Positions 27,990 to 40,307 are shown, numbered from the stretch's first letter. The stretch: 64,000 nt of DNA from Roseomonas populi (GCF_024594815.1 NZ_JANJOU010000001.1:496001-560000), one strand, 5' to 3'. Program-made: numbers and translations. The notes: generated from the sequence alone by a model not told the origin.

Positions 27990-29152
27990 GCCGCCGTCTG
28001 GAAGCTTCGGGCCATGGCCCGCCACATTTCCTTGCGGTTGTACTCCCAGTCCAGCGGCAGGGCGCGGTGCAGCTTGCCGTCCCGCCGGGCCACCGACGCC
28101 TCGATCACCGTCCAGGAGAAGCGGTCCACCAGGCCCCAGGTCAGGAAGGTCCTCACTCCTCCCTCGGCGGCTGCGGAGATGAAGGCAGAGACGCGCTCCG
28201 CCACCACCCGGTCCCGCGCCACGTAGTCGTCCGGCACGCTGTCGCCCTCCCGGATGTCCAGCTCCGTCACGAGCACGGAGAGCCCCTCCGCCCGGATGGC
28301 GCGGACGAAGTTGGCAAAGACGGCGGGGTTGAAGGCGTTCCGCATCTGCAGGTGCGCCTGGATGCCCACCGCGTCGAGCGGCACCTTCTTGCGGACGAGG
28401 TCGCGAACGAGGTTGAGAAGGCGCCGGCGCTTCTCCTCCGCCCAGGGCGTGTCCTCCTCCACCCCGTAGTCGTTCAGCACCAGGCGCAGCGTTGCGTCCT
28501 GCTCCCGCGCCATGCGGAGGGCGGTCTCAATGTAGCCCGGGCCCAGGGCGCGGAAGAACGGGGAGTTGCGAAGCTCTCCATCGGCCTGGGGCGTGTCGCT
28601 GCCCGGCGGGTCGGCGACGACCTCGTTCACCACGTCCCAGTCCCGGATGCGGAGCCGGGTGGTGCCGAGCACCTTGTTGATATGGGCAGCCATCACGGCG
28701 CGAGCACGCTGCTGGCTCTCGCCGATGGCGGCCAGGGCCCAGTCTGGGAAGGCCTCGTGCCAGATCAGGGCATGGCCGCGGATCGGGCGGCCACGGGCCT
28801 GGCCCCAGCTGATGATCGCGTCCAGCATGGAGAAGTCGAACTCCCCCTCTTTGGGCTGGAGGACCGACCACTTGCCCTCGAATTCCGGCACCAGCACCCC
28901 CGCCTCCCGCTCGTAGGCGGCGGCGTAGAGCGGGTCCGAGGCGAGCATGTTCGCCTGTACGGCGGCGCCGAAGGTGAAACCGCGGTCGCGCGCGATCTGC
29001 CACAGGCCGGGCGGCGGGTTCTTGTCCGGGCTGCCCTGCTGGTTGCTTCCCTGGGCGCGGGCGCAGCCGGCCACGGAGGCCAGCGCCATGCCCAGCGCAG
29101 TGCGGCGGGATGCCTCCCCCGCCGGGGGAGACGGGGGAAGCAGGTTCGTCAT
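27986..29152 (-). CDS. Glycoside hydrolase family 10 (endo-1,4-beta-xylanase-like), Tat-type lipoprotein signal
   Basis: A 388-residue protein. Residues 15-30 contain a twin-arginine followed by a hydrophobic stretch and a lipobox ending in Cys30 (VAGC), so it is probably a Tat-exported lipoprotein. The remainder is a GH10 barrel: GHALIWHEAFPDWAL, acid/base Glu177 in WDVVNEVV and nucleophile Glu297 in VLVTELDIREGD. GH10 enzymes cut xylan and related beta-glycans. The ATG at 29152 overlaps the stop of the ferritin-like gene by four bases, an unusual partner. The true substrate may be plant-derived or an own-envelope glycan. Confidence 0.92.
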   Translation of the reverse strand: MTNLLPPSPPAGEASRRTALGMALASVAGCARAQGSNQQGSPDKNPPPGLWQIARDRGFTFGAAVQANMLASDPLYAAAYEREAGVLVPEFEGKWSVLQPKEGEFDFSMLDAIISWGQARGRPIRGHALIWHEAFPDWALAAIGESQQRARAVMAAHINKVLGTTRLRIRDWDVVNEVVADPPGSDTPQADGELRNSPFFRALGPGYIETALRMAREQDATLRLVLNDYGVEEDTPWAEEKRRRLLNLVRDLVRKKVPLDAVGIQAHLQMRNAFNPAVFANFVRAIRAEGLSVLVTELDIREGDSVPDDYVARDRVVAERVSAFISAAAEGGVRTFLTWGLVDRFSWTVIEASVARRDGKLHRALPLDWEYNRKEMWRAMARSFQTAA

Positions 29153-30006
29153 GCGGCGGCGCGGCCCGGCGCGTTCTCGTTCGCGGCGCGGGTCAGGGCC
29201 TGGCGGTACTTCTCCCGGCGCCACTGCAGCAGCTTCCACGCGCCTTTGGCCGCGAGATCCGACATGCGGCCGCGCGGCTCCAGCCCGATCGACTTGAAGA
29301 CCATTCCCATTCCCCGCTCGATGTGGCGGAACCGGTAGAAGGACATGGCCCGGCCCATGTAGCCGGTGATGCAGCGGTCGTGGCTGTACGGGGTATCGGC
29401 GCTCTCGTTGCCGCAATGGTAGGCGAAGGCCAGCTCGTCGTCCTCGGACTCGCCGATGCGCCCGGCGGCGACCCGCAGCCGCTTGGGGAAGGAGAGCTTC
29501 TCCCGCGCCAGATAGCGCTTCATGTGGTCGTAGAAGAGCTTGAAGTGCCGGTACTCGTCCGCCGCGATCAGGCGGCAGACCTGCTTCAGCACCGGCTCCT
29601 CCGTGCTGTCACCCAGCGCCGTGTAGTAGGAGGAGGTGCCGGTTTCCACCATGCAGCGCGCGATCAGCTCGCCGGTGCGGGAGCCGCGGATCGAGGCATC
29701 GGCCTTCACGTCGATCTTGTAGCCGACACGGTAGCGGTCGAAGGCGTCGTCGAAGGACCAGCCGGGATCGGCCATCTCGCCCCAGCGGCCCAGCGCGTCG
29801 CCGTGCTGGACCTCCTCCACCGCCCAGTTGTCCGCGGCCTGGGAGAAGTCCGGATCGCCCACGAAGACGTTGTTCAGGTACACGGCGTAGTCCACGCCGT
29901 TCTTCTCCACCAGGGCGGCGGCCTTCACCAGGGGCACGATCTCGGGATCGACCTTCGAGGGATCGAACTTGTCCCAGGCGACCTGATCGAGCGTCCAGTG
30001 CTTCAT
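29149..30006 (-). CDS. Di-iron ferritin-like protein (acyl-desaturase/rubrerythrin fold)
   Basis: A 285-residue, mostly helical protein. It shows the complete di-iron ligand pattern: Glu34, Glu65-x-x-His68 (VEEVQH), Glu121 and Glu151-x-x-His154 (DEYRH), each on a separate predicted helix. This is the layout of ferritin-like oxygen-activating proteins such as acyl-ACP desaturases and N-oxygenases. No export signal is present. The ATG at 30006 is used. It is translationally coupled to the GH10 lipoprotein gene. Activity could be desaturase, oxygenase or iron/peroxide handling; sequence alone does not decide. Confidence 0.8.
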   Translation of the reverse strand: MKHWTLDQVAWDKFDPSKVDPEIVPLVKAAALVEKNGVDYAVYLNNVFVGDPDFSQAADNWAVEEVQHGDALGRWGEMADPGWSFDDAFDRYRVGYKIDVKADASIRGSRTGELIARCMVETGTSSYYTALGDSTEEPVLKQVCRLIAADEYRHFKLFYDHMKRYLAREKLSFPKRLRVAAGRIGESEDDELAFAYHCGNESADTPYSHDRCITGYMGRAMSFYRFRHIERGMGMVFKSIGLEPRGRMSDLAAKGAWKLLQWRREKYRQALTRAANENAPGRAAA

Positions 30007-30180
30007 CTATTCCGTCTTCCCACGGGGTGGCCGGAGAATGGGCCACGCTGAACCTGCATTTGCCGGCCCCGGGGTGATTCTTTCAAGTCCCAGCCTGTTG
30101 CAACGGGGAGTTGTGAACGGCCCGGACTTGTGGGCCAGGGGCGCGGCAGCCATCCTCGGCGCGCCGGAGGACCAACGCCC

Positions 30181-31107
30181 ATGCCACGCGCCATCGCCCT
30201 GGCCGCCGCCCTTTTCGTCTCGTCCCCTCTCGCCGCACAGGCGCAGATTGAACGGCTGCCCGCGGAGATCGGCGCCCGGATCGCCGCCATGGGGCCGCGC
30301 TTCGACGCCGATGTCCTGCGCGAAACCGGTGCTCTCTTCGCCGCCCTTCCCGCGCCCTCGACGGACGGGCTGCGGGTTTCGGAGAACCAGTCCTACGGCC
30401 CCGATCCCCGGCACCGGCTGAGTGTCTACTCGCCGGCGCAGGAGGGTTCGTCCCGCCCGATCCTCGTCTTCGTGCATGGCGGCGGCTTCGTGCGAGGGGA
30501 TATCGCGCCGAACGTGGCCGCCTATGCCGCGCGCAACGGGCTGGTGGGCATCGCGATGACCTACCGCCTCGCGCCGCAGAACCCCTGGCCCGCCGGGGCG
30601 CAGGATGTGGGCCGGGCCATTGCCTGGATTCGTGAGAACGCGGCCCGCCTTGGTGGTGATCCCGCCCGGATCATCCTCTTCGGGCACTCCGCCGGGGCCA
30701 CCCACGCGGCGGGCTATGCCCTGGACCCCGCGCTTCATCCCGCTGGAGGGCCGGGTATCGCGGGCCTCATCCTCGGAAGCGGCTTCCTGAAGATGACGGA
30801 GGCGGACAAGGCGCCGAACAACCTGGCCTATTTCGGCACGGACCCGGCCACCTATGCCACCCGTTCCCCCATGACCCACCTCGCGCAGAGCCGGCTGCCG
30901 GTGCTGCTCTTCAACGCGCAGTACGACCCGGCCTTCCTCGGCGCGCCGACTCTGGAGATGGCGACCGGCATCTGCTGGCGGGACGGGCACTGCCCGCGCG
31001 TGGTCACGCTGCGCGGGCACAACCACGTCTCGGAACTCTACGCGGTCGGCACGGCGGATGACGAACTGGGCCAGGAGATCCTGCGCTTCGTGCGGGAAAC
31101 CCGCTGA
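30181..31107 (+). CDS. Secreted alpha/beta-hydrolase (HSL-like esterase)
   Basis: A 308-residue protein with a cleavable signal peptide (MPRAIALAAALFVSS, cut near AQA). The HGGGF oxyanion motif in VFVHGGGFVRGD and the nucleophile elbow GHSAGATHAAG identify the hormone-sensitive-lipase/BD-FAE carboxylesterase group. A late Asp (NAQYDPAF) and His (RGHNHVSEL) complete the triad. The ATG at 30181 has GGAGG upstream. It is divergent from the ferritin-like gene and convergent with atpC. Natural substrate unknown. Confidence 0.9.
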   Translation: MPRAIALAAALFVSSPLAAQAQIERLPAEIGARIAAMGPRFDADVLRETGALFAALPAPSTDGLRVSENQSYGPDPRHRLSVYSPAQEGSSRPILVFVHGGGFVRGDIAPNVAAYAARNGLVGIAMTYRLAPQNPWPAGAQDVGRAIAWIRENAARLGGDPARIILFGHSAGATHAAGYALDPALHPAGGPGIAGLILGSGFLKMTEADKAPNNLAYFGTDPATYATRSPMTHLAQSRLPVLLFNAQYDPAFLGAPTLEMATGICWRDGHCPRVVTLRGHNHVSELYAVGTADDELGQEILRFVRETR

Positions 31108-31112
31108 AACGA

Positions 31113-31148
31113 CGAAGCGCCCGGAACCTCTCGGCCCCGGGCGCTTCG
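31113..31148. terminator. Bidirectional hairpin between esterase gene and atpC
   Basis: A perfect 12-base inverted repeat, CGAAGCGCCCGG and CCGGGCGCTTCG, with a 12-base loop, begins five bases after the esterase stop and ends 19 bases before the atpC stop. Its position between convergent genes supports a shared terminator. No T-run is evident. Confidence 0.75.
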
Positions 31149-31167
31149 ATGTTCCGTCAGGCCTGCC

Positions 31168-31578
31168 TTAGGCGGCCTGGGCGGCGTCCTGCATGGCGCG
31201 GGCGGCCTGGAGGCGGTCCGCGGCGCGGTCCCGGATCTCAGGCGCGTCCCCGGCTGCGGCGGCCAGGGCGGCCTCGGCCTCCGTCACGCGCTGCGCGGCG
31301 GCGGCGCGGGAGAGGCTGGCCAGCGGCGTGGCCTCGTCGGCCAGCACCGTCATGCGGGTGGGGGTGATCTCCGCGAAGCCGCCCATGATGAACAGGCTCT
31401 CGGTCTCACGCCCGCCCTCCGTCACCCGGATCACCCCGCCCCGGAGGGCGACGATCATCGGGGAATGGCCGGGCAGCACGCCCATCTCGCCCTCATAGGC
31501 CGGGATCACCGCCATCTCGACGGGGCGCGAGAGGAGCAGGCGCTCCGGGCTCACCAGCTCGAGGTCGAAGGTGGCCAT
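31168..31578 (-). CDS. atpC: ATP synthase F1 epsilon subunit
   Basis: A 136-residue central-stalk subunit that couples gamma rotation and can inhibit ATP hydrolysis. FDLELVSPERLLLSRPVE and IPAYEGEMGVLPGHSPMI are the conserved beta-sandwich sequences, followed by a two-helix C-terminus rich in Ala and Arg. It is the last gene of the atpHAGDC operon, three bases after atpD, and ends before a strong hairpin. Confidence 0.96.
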   Translation of the reverse strand: MATFDLELVSPERLLLSRPVEMAVIPAYEGEMGVLPGHSPMIVALRGGVIRVTEGGRETESLFIMGGFAEITPTRMTVLADEATPLASLSRAAAAQRVTEAEAALAAAAGDAPEIRDRAADRLQAARAMQDAAQAA

Positions 31579-31581
31579 GGA

Positions 31582-33910
<2,329 letters not shown>

Positions 33911-33936
33911 GAGGGCTGTTCCCTATGCCCCCTGGA

Positions 33937-35469
33937 TCAGGCGAAGGACTTGGCGAAGCTGTCCATGAACGCGGCCAGCGCCTTGTCGTTATCGCCGGTG
34001 ATCTGGCCCTCCTTGCGGATGGACTCCAGGATCTCCGGCTTGGACGCCTTGATCTGGCTCAGCAGCTGGCGCTCGAACTCGCCCACCTTGTTCGTCGGCA
34101 CCTTGTCCAGGTAGCCGCGGACGCCGGCGAAGATCGCCACCACCTGCTCCTCCACCGGCACCGGCGCGTACTGCGGCTGCTTCAGCAGCTCCGTCAGGCG
34201 CGCGCCGCGGGCCAGCAGCGCCTGGGTGGAGGCGTCGAGGTCGGAGGCGAACTGGGCGAAGGCCGCCATCTCGCGGTACTGGGCCAGCTCCAGCTTGATC
34301 TTGCCCGCGACCTGCTTCATCGCCTTGATCTGCGCGGCCGAGCCCACGCGGGACACCGAGAGGCCGACGTTCACGGCCGGGCGGATGCCGCGGAAGAACA
34401 GCTCGGTCTCAAGGAAGATCTGGCCGTCCGTGATGGAGATCACGTTGGTCGGGATGTAGGCGGACACGTCGCCCGCCTGCGTCTCGATCACCGGCAGCGC
34501 CGTGAGGGAGCCGAGACCGGCGGCCTCGCCCATCTTCGCCGCGCGCTCCAGCAGGCGGGAGTGCAGGTAGAACACGTCGCCCGGGTAGGCCTCACGGCCC
34601 GGCGGACGGCGCAGCAGCAGCGACATCTGGCGGTAGGCCACGGCCTGCTTGGAGAGGTCATCATAGAAGATGACCGCGTGCATGCCGTTGTCGCGGAAGA
34701 ACTCGCCCATGGTGCAGCCCGTGTAGGGCGCCAGGAACTGCATCGGGGCCGGGTCGGAGGCCGTGGCGGCGACGACGATGGAGTACTCCATCGCGCCGCG
34801 CTCCTCGAGCGTGCGGACCAGCTGCGCGACGGTGGAGCGCTTCTGCCCGATCGCGACGTAGATGCAGTAGAGCTTCTTGCTCTCGTCCGTGCCGGCGTTG
34901 ATCGTCTTCTGGTTCAGGATCGTGTCGATGATGACAGCGGTCTTGCCGGTCTGACGGTCGCCGATGACCAACTCGCGCTGGCCGCGGCCGATCGGGATCA
35001 GGCTGTCGATCGCCTTGATGCCCGTCTGCATCGGCTCGTGCACGGACTTGCGGGGGATGATGCCCGGCGCCTTCACCTCGACGCGGGAACGCGTGACGTC
35101 CGTCAGCGGGCCCTTGCCGTCGATGGGGTTGCCCAGGCCATCGACCACGCGGCCCAGCAGGCCGCGGCCCGTGGGCACGTCCACGATGGTGCCGGTGCGA
35201 GCGACGGTGTCGCCCTCGCGGATGGCGCGGTCGTCGCCGAAGATCACGATGCCGACGTTGTCGGTCTCGAGGTTCAGCGCCATGCCGCGCACGCCGGCGG
35301 AGGGGAACTCCACCATCTCGCCGGCCATGACGTTCTGCAGGCCGTAGCAGCGGGCAATGCCGTCGCCCACGGTCAGCACGGTACCCACCTCGGCCACGTC
35401 GGCCTCGGTGTCGAAGCCAGCGATCTGCTGCTTCAGGATGTCGGAAATCTCGGCGGGACGAATGTCCAT
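33937..35469 (-). CDS. atpA: ATP synthase F1 alpha subunit
   Basis: The 510-residue non-catalytic nucleotide-binding subunit. The P-loop GDRQTGKTA lies at 170-178. Other conserved blocks include [32 protein letters not shown] and [22 protein letters not shown]. Length and sequence are standard. The ATG at 35469 is preceded two bases upstream by the atpH stop, indicating coupling. Confidence 0.97.
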   Translation of the reverse strand: MDIRPAEISDILKQQIAGFDTEADVAEVGTVLTVGDGIARCYGLQNVMAGEMVEFPSAGVRGMALNLETDNVGIVIFGDDRAIREGDTVARTGTIVDVPTGRGLLGRVVDGLGNPIDGKGPLTDVTRSRVEVKAPGIIPRKSVHEPMQTGIKAIDSLIPIGRGQRELVIGDRQTGKTAVIIDTILNQKTINAGTDESKKLYCIYVAIGQKRSTVAQLVRTLEERGAMEYSIVVAATASDPAPMQFLAPYTGCTMGEFFRDNGMHAVIFYDDLSKQAVAYRQMSLLLRRPPGREAYPGDVFYLHSRLLERAAKMGEAAGLGSLTALPVIETQAGDVSAYIPTNVISITDGQIFLETELFFRGIRPAVNVGLSVSRVGSAAQIKAMKQVAGKIKLELAQYREMAAFAQFASDLDASTQALLARGARLTELLKQPQYAPVPVEEQVVAIFAGVRGYLDKVPTNKVGEFERQLLSQIKASKPEILESIRKEGQITGDNDKALAAFMDSFAKSFA

Positions 35470-35471
35470 GG

Positions 35472-36083
35472 TCAGGCGGCCCCCTTCATGGCGTAGCTCA
35501 GGCGCTGCAGCCTGGACTTGATGGAAGTGTCGTAGAGGCGGGACCCGATCTTCACGATCAGTCCGCCCAGGATGGAAGGATCCACCGTCTCGGAGAGACG
35601 GACGTTCGAGTACCCGGCCTCGGTGAGGCGGGCGGCGATCTGGGTGCGCTGGGTGTTGCTCAGCGGATGCGCGGTGGTCACCTCGGCCGTCTGCTGCCCG
35701 CGCTGGTCGGCCAGCAGGTTGCCGAAGGCCAGCAGCACGCCCGGCAACTCGGCGAGGCGGCGGTTGGCGATCAGCACGCCCACCAGGTTCTTCACCGCGC
35801 CGCCGACGCCCGCGCGGTCCAGCACGGCGAAGGCGCCGGCGCGCTGGGCCTTCGAGTCGAGGCGAGGGTCGGCCAGGAAGGCGCGGAAGGATTCGTCGCC
35901 CTGCACCAGGGCGAAGAGCTTCTCAACCTCCGCGGCGGTGAAGTCGACGGACCTGTCGTCCTTGGACAGTTCCAGCAGGGCCAGGGCGTAGCGCCCGGCC
36001 GCGCCCCCCGTGACACGGCTGCCCTGGACGTTGATGCCTTGGGCGGCGGCGGTCTTGTCGTTGGAGACGGCTTCGGAGGCCAC
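35472..36083 (-). CDS. atpH: ATP synthase F1 delta subunit
   Basis: A 203-residue peripheral-stalk subunit connecting F1 to F0. [14 protein letters not shown] begins the family domain and [26 protein letters not shown] is the conserved C-terminal helix-strand. The frame opens at GTG 36083 and adds about 28 Ser/Ala/Gly-rich residues before the domain; a shorter start is possible but no better codon is evident. It is the first gene of atpHAGDC. F0 genes are not in the window, as is usual in Rhodospirillales. Confidence 0.93.
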   Translation of the reverse strand: MASEAVSNDKTAAAQGINVQGSRVTGGAAGRYALALLELSKDDRSVDFTAAEVEKLFALVQGDESFRAFLADPRLDSKAQRAGAFAVLDRAGVGGAVKNLVGVLIANRRLAELPGVLLAFGNLLADQRGQQTAEVTTAHPLSNTQRTQIAARLTEAGYSNVRLSETVDPSILGGLIVKIGSRLYDTSIKSRLQRLSYAMKGAA

Positions 36084-36423
36084 TGGCGATCCCGTTCGAG
36101 GGGTGTGAGGACCTTCCGGCCCGTTCCGCGGCCCGCCCCGGGGCGGAACCTCCGGGCGAACCTTCCTGGGCCTTCGGGTGACGCCCGGAGAATCAATCCA
36201 GGCGTCGGCGCGGGCCCCTTAACACGATGCAATGCAGGACGTCCATCGGTCTGCAACGGTTCGCAGGGCCCTGACGATGGCGTTTTCGCAGTGATAGCAG
36301 GCCCCCCGCGTCTCCCGTGTAACGGCTCGTGTAACCTCTGATGGAACCCTCCCCCGGTCTGCGGCGCTTCATCTGGGACCGGGCCAGCCCGGCCCCACCA
36401 CCAGCCCTCCGGGGGAGGACAAG
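36084..36423. promoter_or_regulatory. Divergent intergenic region upstream of the atp operon
   Basis: A 340-base gap expected to hold the atpHAGDC promoter on the minus strand and that of the two small genes on the plus strand. It contains a 9-base inverted repeat (CTCCGGGCG at 36150-36158, CGCCCGGAG at 36182-36190) in the atp leader. It also has two direct copies of CGTGTAAC at 36316 and 36328, one helical turn apart. A locally AT-richer stretch lies at about 36190-36345. I could not fix clear -35/-10 boxes. Confidence 0.5.
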
Positions 36424-36666
36424 ATGGACAGCGACAAGACCGACCAGAAGCGCGACCACGAGACGGGCGCCTGGGTGTCGGACCTCAAGCCCGGCGCCAC
36501 CACGGGCGCGAAGGTGGACAAGGCGGTGGAGGACACCTTCCCCGCCTCCGACCCCGCGGTGAAGAGCGGCACCACCGGCTTCATCGCCCCGGACGGCGAG
36601 GACACGGCCGCCTCCACCGAGAAGGGCGAGGGCGGTCCCGGCTCGCCTTCCGGCGGCAAGCCCTGA
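36424..36666 (+). CDS. Small hydrophilic protein with DKAxxxxFPASDP motif
   Basis: An 80-residue, acidic and probably disordered protein. KVDKAVEDTFPASDPA in the middle is a motif I recognise from many small alphaproteobacterial hypothetical proteins. No hydrophobic segment or enzyme motif is present. The ATG at 36424 follows GGGGGAGG. The next gene encodes a distant relative with a similar ELDKAAAEGAPEADPA core, suggesting local duplication. Function unknown; a stress or storage-phase role is only a guess. Confidence 0.75.
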   Translation: MDSDKTDQKRDHETGAWVSDLKPGATTGAKVDKAVEDTFPASDPAVKSGTTGFIAPDGEDTAASTEKGEGGPGSPSGGKP

Positions 36667-36682
36667 GGCGGGAGGGCCGGCC

Positions 36683-36982
36683 ATGAGCGGCGATCGGCCC
36701 GACCCGTCCCACGGGACTCCTCCCGGAACGCCCTACGAGGGCCCCGAGGAGGAGAAGGCCCTGCGCGAGACCGGCGGCTGGCGGCACGGCCTCCAGCCCG
36801 GGATCGGGCGGGGCGATGAACTGGACAAGGCCGCGGCCGAGGGCGCGCCGGAGGCGGATCCCGCCACGCGCTCGCCGATTCCCGCCTTCGTGGACCAGCC
36901 CGACGCCACCGAGGCCTTCGTCGAGGGCGAGGGCGTGGCCCAGGCACGGAACGCGGCGGAGGATCTGCCCCGGCAGGGGTAG
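36683..36982 (+). CDS. Small hydrophilic protein, likely paralogue of preceding gene
   Basis: A 99-residue protein rich in Gly, Pro and Glu. GWRHGLQPGIGRGDELDKAA followed by EGAPEADPATRSP aligns with AWVSDLKPGATTGAKVDKAV and TFPASDPAVKSG of the upstream gene. This shared layout supports a paralogous pair in one small operon (16-base gap). The ATG at 36683 follows GGCGGGAGG-type sequence. It is convergent with priA. Function unknown. Confidence 0.7.
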   Translation: MSGDRPDPSHGTPPGTPYEGPEEEKALRETGGWRHGLQPGIGRGDELDKAAAEGAPEADPATRSPIPAFVDQPDATEAFVEGEGVAQARNAAEDLPRQG

Positions 36983-36994
36983 GAACTTCCCTTC

Positions 36995-39322
36995 CTAGAG
37001 GAAGCTCACGGGGTCCACGTCCACCTGGACGCGCACCGCGTTCGGCACCTCCACCCGGGAAAGCCATTCCCGCAGCAGTGGCTGCACCGCCACCTCCCGC
37101 CGCGCTTTCAGCAGCAGGCGGCGGCGGTGCCGGCCGCGCAGCATCGCCAGCGGCGCCGGCGCGGGGCCCAGCACCTCCACGCCGGTTCCGCCCGGGGCAG
37201 CGAGGCCGAGATCGCGCGCCACACGGTCCGCCGCGCGCTCATCCTCCGAGCTCACGATCAGCGCCGCGAGGCGGCCGAAGGGCGGCCAGCTACCGGGGCG
37301 GCGCGCCTCGGCCTCCTCAGCCATGAAGGCCGGCAGGTCGCCGGAGACGAGGGCCTGCATCACCGGGTGCTCCGGGTTCCAGGACTGCAGAATCACCCGC
37401 CCCGGGCTCTCCGCACGCCCGGCGCGGCCGGACACCTGGTGCAGGAGCTGAACGGTCCGCTCCGCCGCCCGCAGGTCGCCACCCGCCAAGCCGAGATCGG
37501 CGTCCACCACCCCCACCAGGGTGAGGTGGGCGAAGTGCCAGCCTTTGGCGACGATCTGGGTGCCGATCAGCAGGTCCACCTCCCGGTCCTGGATCTGCCG
37601 CGCCGCCTCCGCGGCGGCGGCAGGGCCGGGAATGGTGTCGCTGGCCATCACTAGGCGCCGGGCATCGGGGAAGAGGACGGCGGCCTCCTCCTGCACCCGC
37701 TCCACCCCCGGGCCGATCGCGGTCAGACTGCCCTCCGCGCCACATTCCGGGCAGTGCGGGGGGATGGGCTCGGCGTGGCCGCAATGGTGGCACTGCAGGC
37801 GGCGCTGGGCGCGGTGCTCCACCAGCCAGGCCGTGCAGTTGGGGCAGCGGATGCGGTGGCCGCAGGCGCGGCACAGCGTCATCGGCGCGTAGCCCCGGCG
37901 GTTGAGGAAGAGCATCGCCTGCTCCCCCCGCGCCAGGGTCTCCGTGATGGCCTCGATCAGCGGCGGGGCGATGAAGCGGCCGCGCTCCGGCGGGGTCTTG
38001 CGGAGGTCCATCACCGTGACCTCCGGCAGGCCGGCGCTGCCGTGGCGGGTGGGCAGGTTCAGGGCGGTGTAGCGGCCCTGCTCCGCGTTGGTCAGCGTCT
38101 CCAGGCTCGGCGTCGCGGAGACGAGGACGCAGGTGGCCTCGGCCATGCGGGCGCGTACCACGGCCATGTCGCGGGCGTGGTAGATCACCCCGTCCTCCTG
38201 CTTGAAGGCCGTCTCGTGCTCCTCGTCCACGATGATGAGGCCGAGGTCCGGATAGGGCAGGAACAGCGCGGAGCGGGCGCCCACCAGCACCCCCACCTCA
38301 CCATCCGCCACGGCCCGCCAGGTGGCGCGGCGTTGGCGGCCGGAGAGCTCGGAGTGCCATAGCGCGGGGGCGCAGCCGAAGCGCGCCTTGAAGCGGTCCA
38401 GCCACTGGGTGGAGAGGGCGATTTCCGGCAGCATAACGAGCGTCTGCCGCCCCTGGCGCAGGCATTCCGCCACCGCGTCCAGATAGACCTCGGTCTTGCC
38501 CGAGCCGGTGACGCCCTGGAGGAGGGTGACGCCGAAGGCGCGCTTCGCAACCGATTCGCGCAAGGTCGCGGCGGCCTCGGCCTGCTCCTCGCCCAGGATG
38601 GGGCCGGGATGGTCGGGGTCGGGCCGCGCGAAGGCGGGCGGGCGCGGCAGCAGGGCGGGCTCGATCAGGCCGTTATCGGCCATGCCGCGCAGCACGGCGG
38701 TGGAGACTCCCGCCTCGTCCGCGATGTCGGCGCCGGCGCGAGGCTCGCCCGGCTCCATCACGTCCAGCACGCGGCGGCGCTGGGGGGTCATGCGGTAGCC
38801 CGGCGCGCCGCCCTGGGCCGCCTCCCCGGCCGCGGAAAGCTTCCACCCGGCCTGCTGACCCGGCGGCTCCAGCGCGGAGGGCACGGACATGGCCATGCGC
38901 AGCACCGCGCCGGGCGGGGAGAGGGTATAGGCCGAAACCCATTCCACGAAGCGGCGCAGCGCCGGCTTCATGGGAGGCGCGGGCAGGACGCCCAGGATGT
39001 CCCGCAGCTTGCCTTCCGGCAGGTTCGGGTCCGGCTCGCCGTCCCAGACGACGCCCAGCATCTCCCGCCCGCCGAGGGGCACGGCGACGAAGCTGCCGAT
39101 CTCCGGCAGGGCGGCGCCGTTGGGGACACGGTAGTCGTAGGCCCCTCCCCCCGGCGTATCGAGCGGGAGGGGCAGCAGGACGCGGATGCGGCGGACCGGC
39201 GGCCCCTTCGGCGCGGCGTGGCGCTTGCCCTTCGCGGTGGCGGCCGGGGCGGAAACGAGGCCATCCCCGAAGAGGCCACCATCGAAGCTTGGCTGGTTCG
39301 CGTTGGCCTCGGCGTCTTCCAT
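36995..39322 (-). CDS. priA: Primosomal protein N' (replication restart helicase)
   Basis: A 775-residue superfamily 2 helicase that reloads the replisome at stalled forks. The N-terminal 3'-end-binding domain starts near [21 protein letters not shown]. Walker A GVTGSGKT lies at 270-277 and a DEEH box follows. A zinc region with eight Cys (CRACGH, CPNC, CHHCGH, CPECG) and the SGRAGRAE helicase motif VI come after. The start is set to ATG 39322; a longer frame upstream has no PriA sequence. It is divergent from the transaldolase-like gene with only 39 bases between starts. Confidence 0.96.
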   Translation of the reverse strand: MEDAEANANQPSFDGGLFGDGLVSAPAATAKGKRHAAPKGPPVRRIRVLLPLPLDTPGGGAYDYRVPNGAALPEIGSFVAVPLGGREMLGVVWDGEPDPNLPEGKLRDILGVLPAPPMKPALRRFVEWVSAYTLSPPGAVLRMAMSVPSALEPPGQQAGWKLSAAGEAAQGGAPGYRMTPQRRRVLDVMEPGEPRAGADIADEAGVSTAVLRGMADNGLIEPALLPRPPAFARPDPDHPGPILGEEQAEAAATLRESVAKRAFGVTLLQGVTGSGKTEVYLDAVAECLRQGRQTLVMLPEIALSTQWLDRFKARFGCAPALWHSELSGRQRRATWRAVADGEVGVLVGARSALFLPYPDLGLIIVDEEHETAFKQEDGVIYHARDMAVVRARMAEATCVLVSATPSLETLTNAEQGRYTALNLPTRHGSAGLPEVTVMDLRKTPPERGRFIAPPLIEAITETLARGEQAMLFLNRRGYAPMTLCRACGHRIRCPNCTAWLVEHRAQRRLQCHHCGHAEPIPPHCPECGAEGSLTAIGPGVERVQEEAAVLFPDARRLVMASDTIPGPAAAAEAARQIQDREVDLLIGTQIVAKGWHFAHLTLVGVVDADLGLAGGDLRAAERTVQLLHQVSGRAGRAESPGRVILQSWNPEHPVMQALVSGDLPAFMAEEAEARRPGSWPPFGRLAALIVSSEDERAADRVARDLGLAAPGGTGVEVLGPAPAPLAMLRGRHRRRLLLKARREVAVQPLLREWLSRVEVPNAVRVQVDVDPVSFL

Positions 39323-39361
39323 CGCTATTTGTCCGCCCGCAGGCCCTTCAGGACCCCTATC

Positions 39362-40018
39362 ATGAAATTCTTCGTGGACACCGCCGAGGTCTCCGAGATC
39401 CGTGCCCTCGCCGAGAGCGGACTGCTCGACGGCGTCACCACCAACCCCTCCCTGATCGCCAAGGCGGGTCGCCCCATGGCCGAGGTGATCAAGGAGATCT
39501 GCGACATCACCCCCGGCCCGGTCTCCGCCGAGGTCACGGCCACCGATTACGACGGCATGATGCGGGAGGGCGAGCACCTCGGCCGCATCGCGCCGAACGT
39601 CGTGATCAAGCTGCCGCTGACGGAAGCGGGGCTGCGCGCATGCAAACATATGGTGAACAACGGGGTGATGGTCAACGTCACTCTCTGCTTCTCCGCCGCC
39701 CAGGCGCTGCTCGCTGCTAAGGCTGGGGCCACCTACATCTCCCCCTTCGTCGGGCGGCTGGACGACATCGGCCAGAACGGGATGGAGCTGATCGCCGACG
39801 TCGTGCAGATCTACGAGAACTACGACGCGATCCGGACCGAGGTGCTGGTCGCCTCCATCCGCCACCCCATCCACCTGATCCAGGCGGCGAAGCTGGGCGC
39901 CCATGTGGCCACCCTACCGACGGCCGTCATCAAGTCCCTCTACAAGCACCCGCTGACGGATAAGGGGCTGGAGAGCTTCCTGGCGGACTGGAAGAAGACC
40001 GGCCAGTCCATCCTCTGA
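39362..40018 (+). CDS. fsa: Fructose-6-phosphate aldolase / small transaldolase
   Basis: A 218-residue Schiff-base aldolase. [16 protein letters not shown] and [13 protein letters not shown] open the TIM barrel, [12 protein letters not shown] contains the catalytic Lys, and [21 protein letters not shown] follows. This length is the TalC/FSA (type 3B) form rather than the long transaldolase. It could serve as the cell's transaldolase in the pentose phosphate pathway or cleave fructose 6-phosphate. The stop shares one base with the next start (TGATG). Confidence 0.92.
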   Translation: MKFFVDTAEVSEIRALAESGLLDGVTTNPSLIAKAGRPMAEVIKEICDITPGPVSAEVTATDYDGMMREGEHLGRIAPNVVIKLPLTEAGLRACKHMVNNGVMVNVTLCFSAAQALLAAKAGATYISPFVGRLDDIGQNGMELIADVVQIYENYDAIRTEVLVASIRHPIHLIQAAKLGAHVATLPTAVIKSLYKHPLTDKGLESFLADWKKTGQSIL

Positions 40019-40257
40019 TGCACGCCAGGGCACTCTGGTCGCTCGGTATCCTCCTCGTCGCAGTGGGCGTCGCAGCCCATGCGGTGGGGTGGGAAGAGCT
40101 GCTCTGGTTTCCGCGCTGGGTCCTCGACTCCCTGTTCTGGGTGCCGATGGCCCTGATGGACGCGGTCGCCTCCGCCCCCCTCGCCTTCGCGGTGATCGCG
40201 CTGGGGGTGGTGCTGATGGTGGTTTCGCGGATCATCGGCCGCAGCCGGGAACGCTGA
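40018..40257 (+). CDS. Small two-helix membrane protein
   Basis: A 79-residue protein with two hydrophobic segments (ALWSLGILLVAVGVAAHAV and LAFAVIALGVVLMVV) separated by an aromatic-rich loop, and a positively charged C-terminus. The ATG at 40018 overlaps the preceding stop by one base, so it is translationally coupled to the transaldolase-like gene. It resembles DUF6460-type small membrane proteins, but I am not certain. Function unknown. Confidence 0.7.
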   Translation: MHARALWSLGILLVAVGVAAHAVGWEELLWFPRWVLDSLFWVPMALMDAVASAPLAFAVIALGVVLMVVSRIIGRSRER

Positions 40258-40307
40258 CGCTGGGGGCCGGCCTCGGCGCGGCTGGAAACAGGAAGGGCAC
40301 GGGGACC

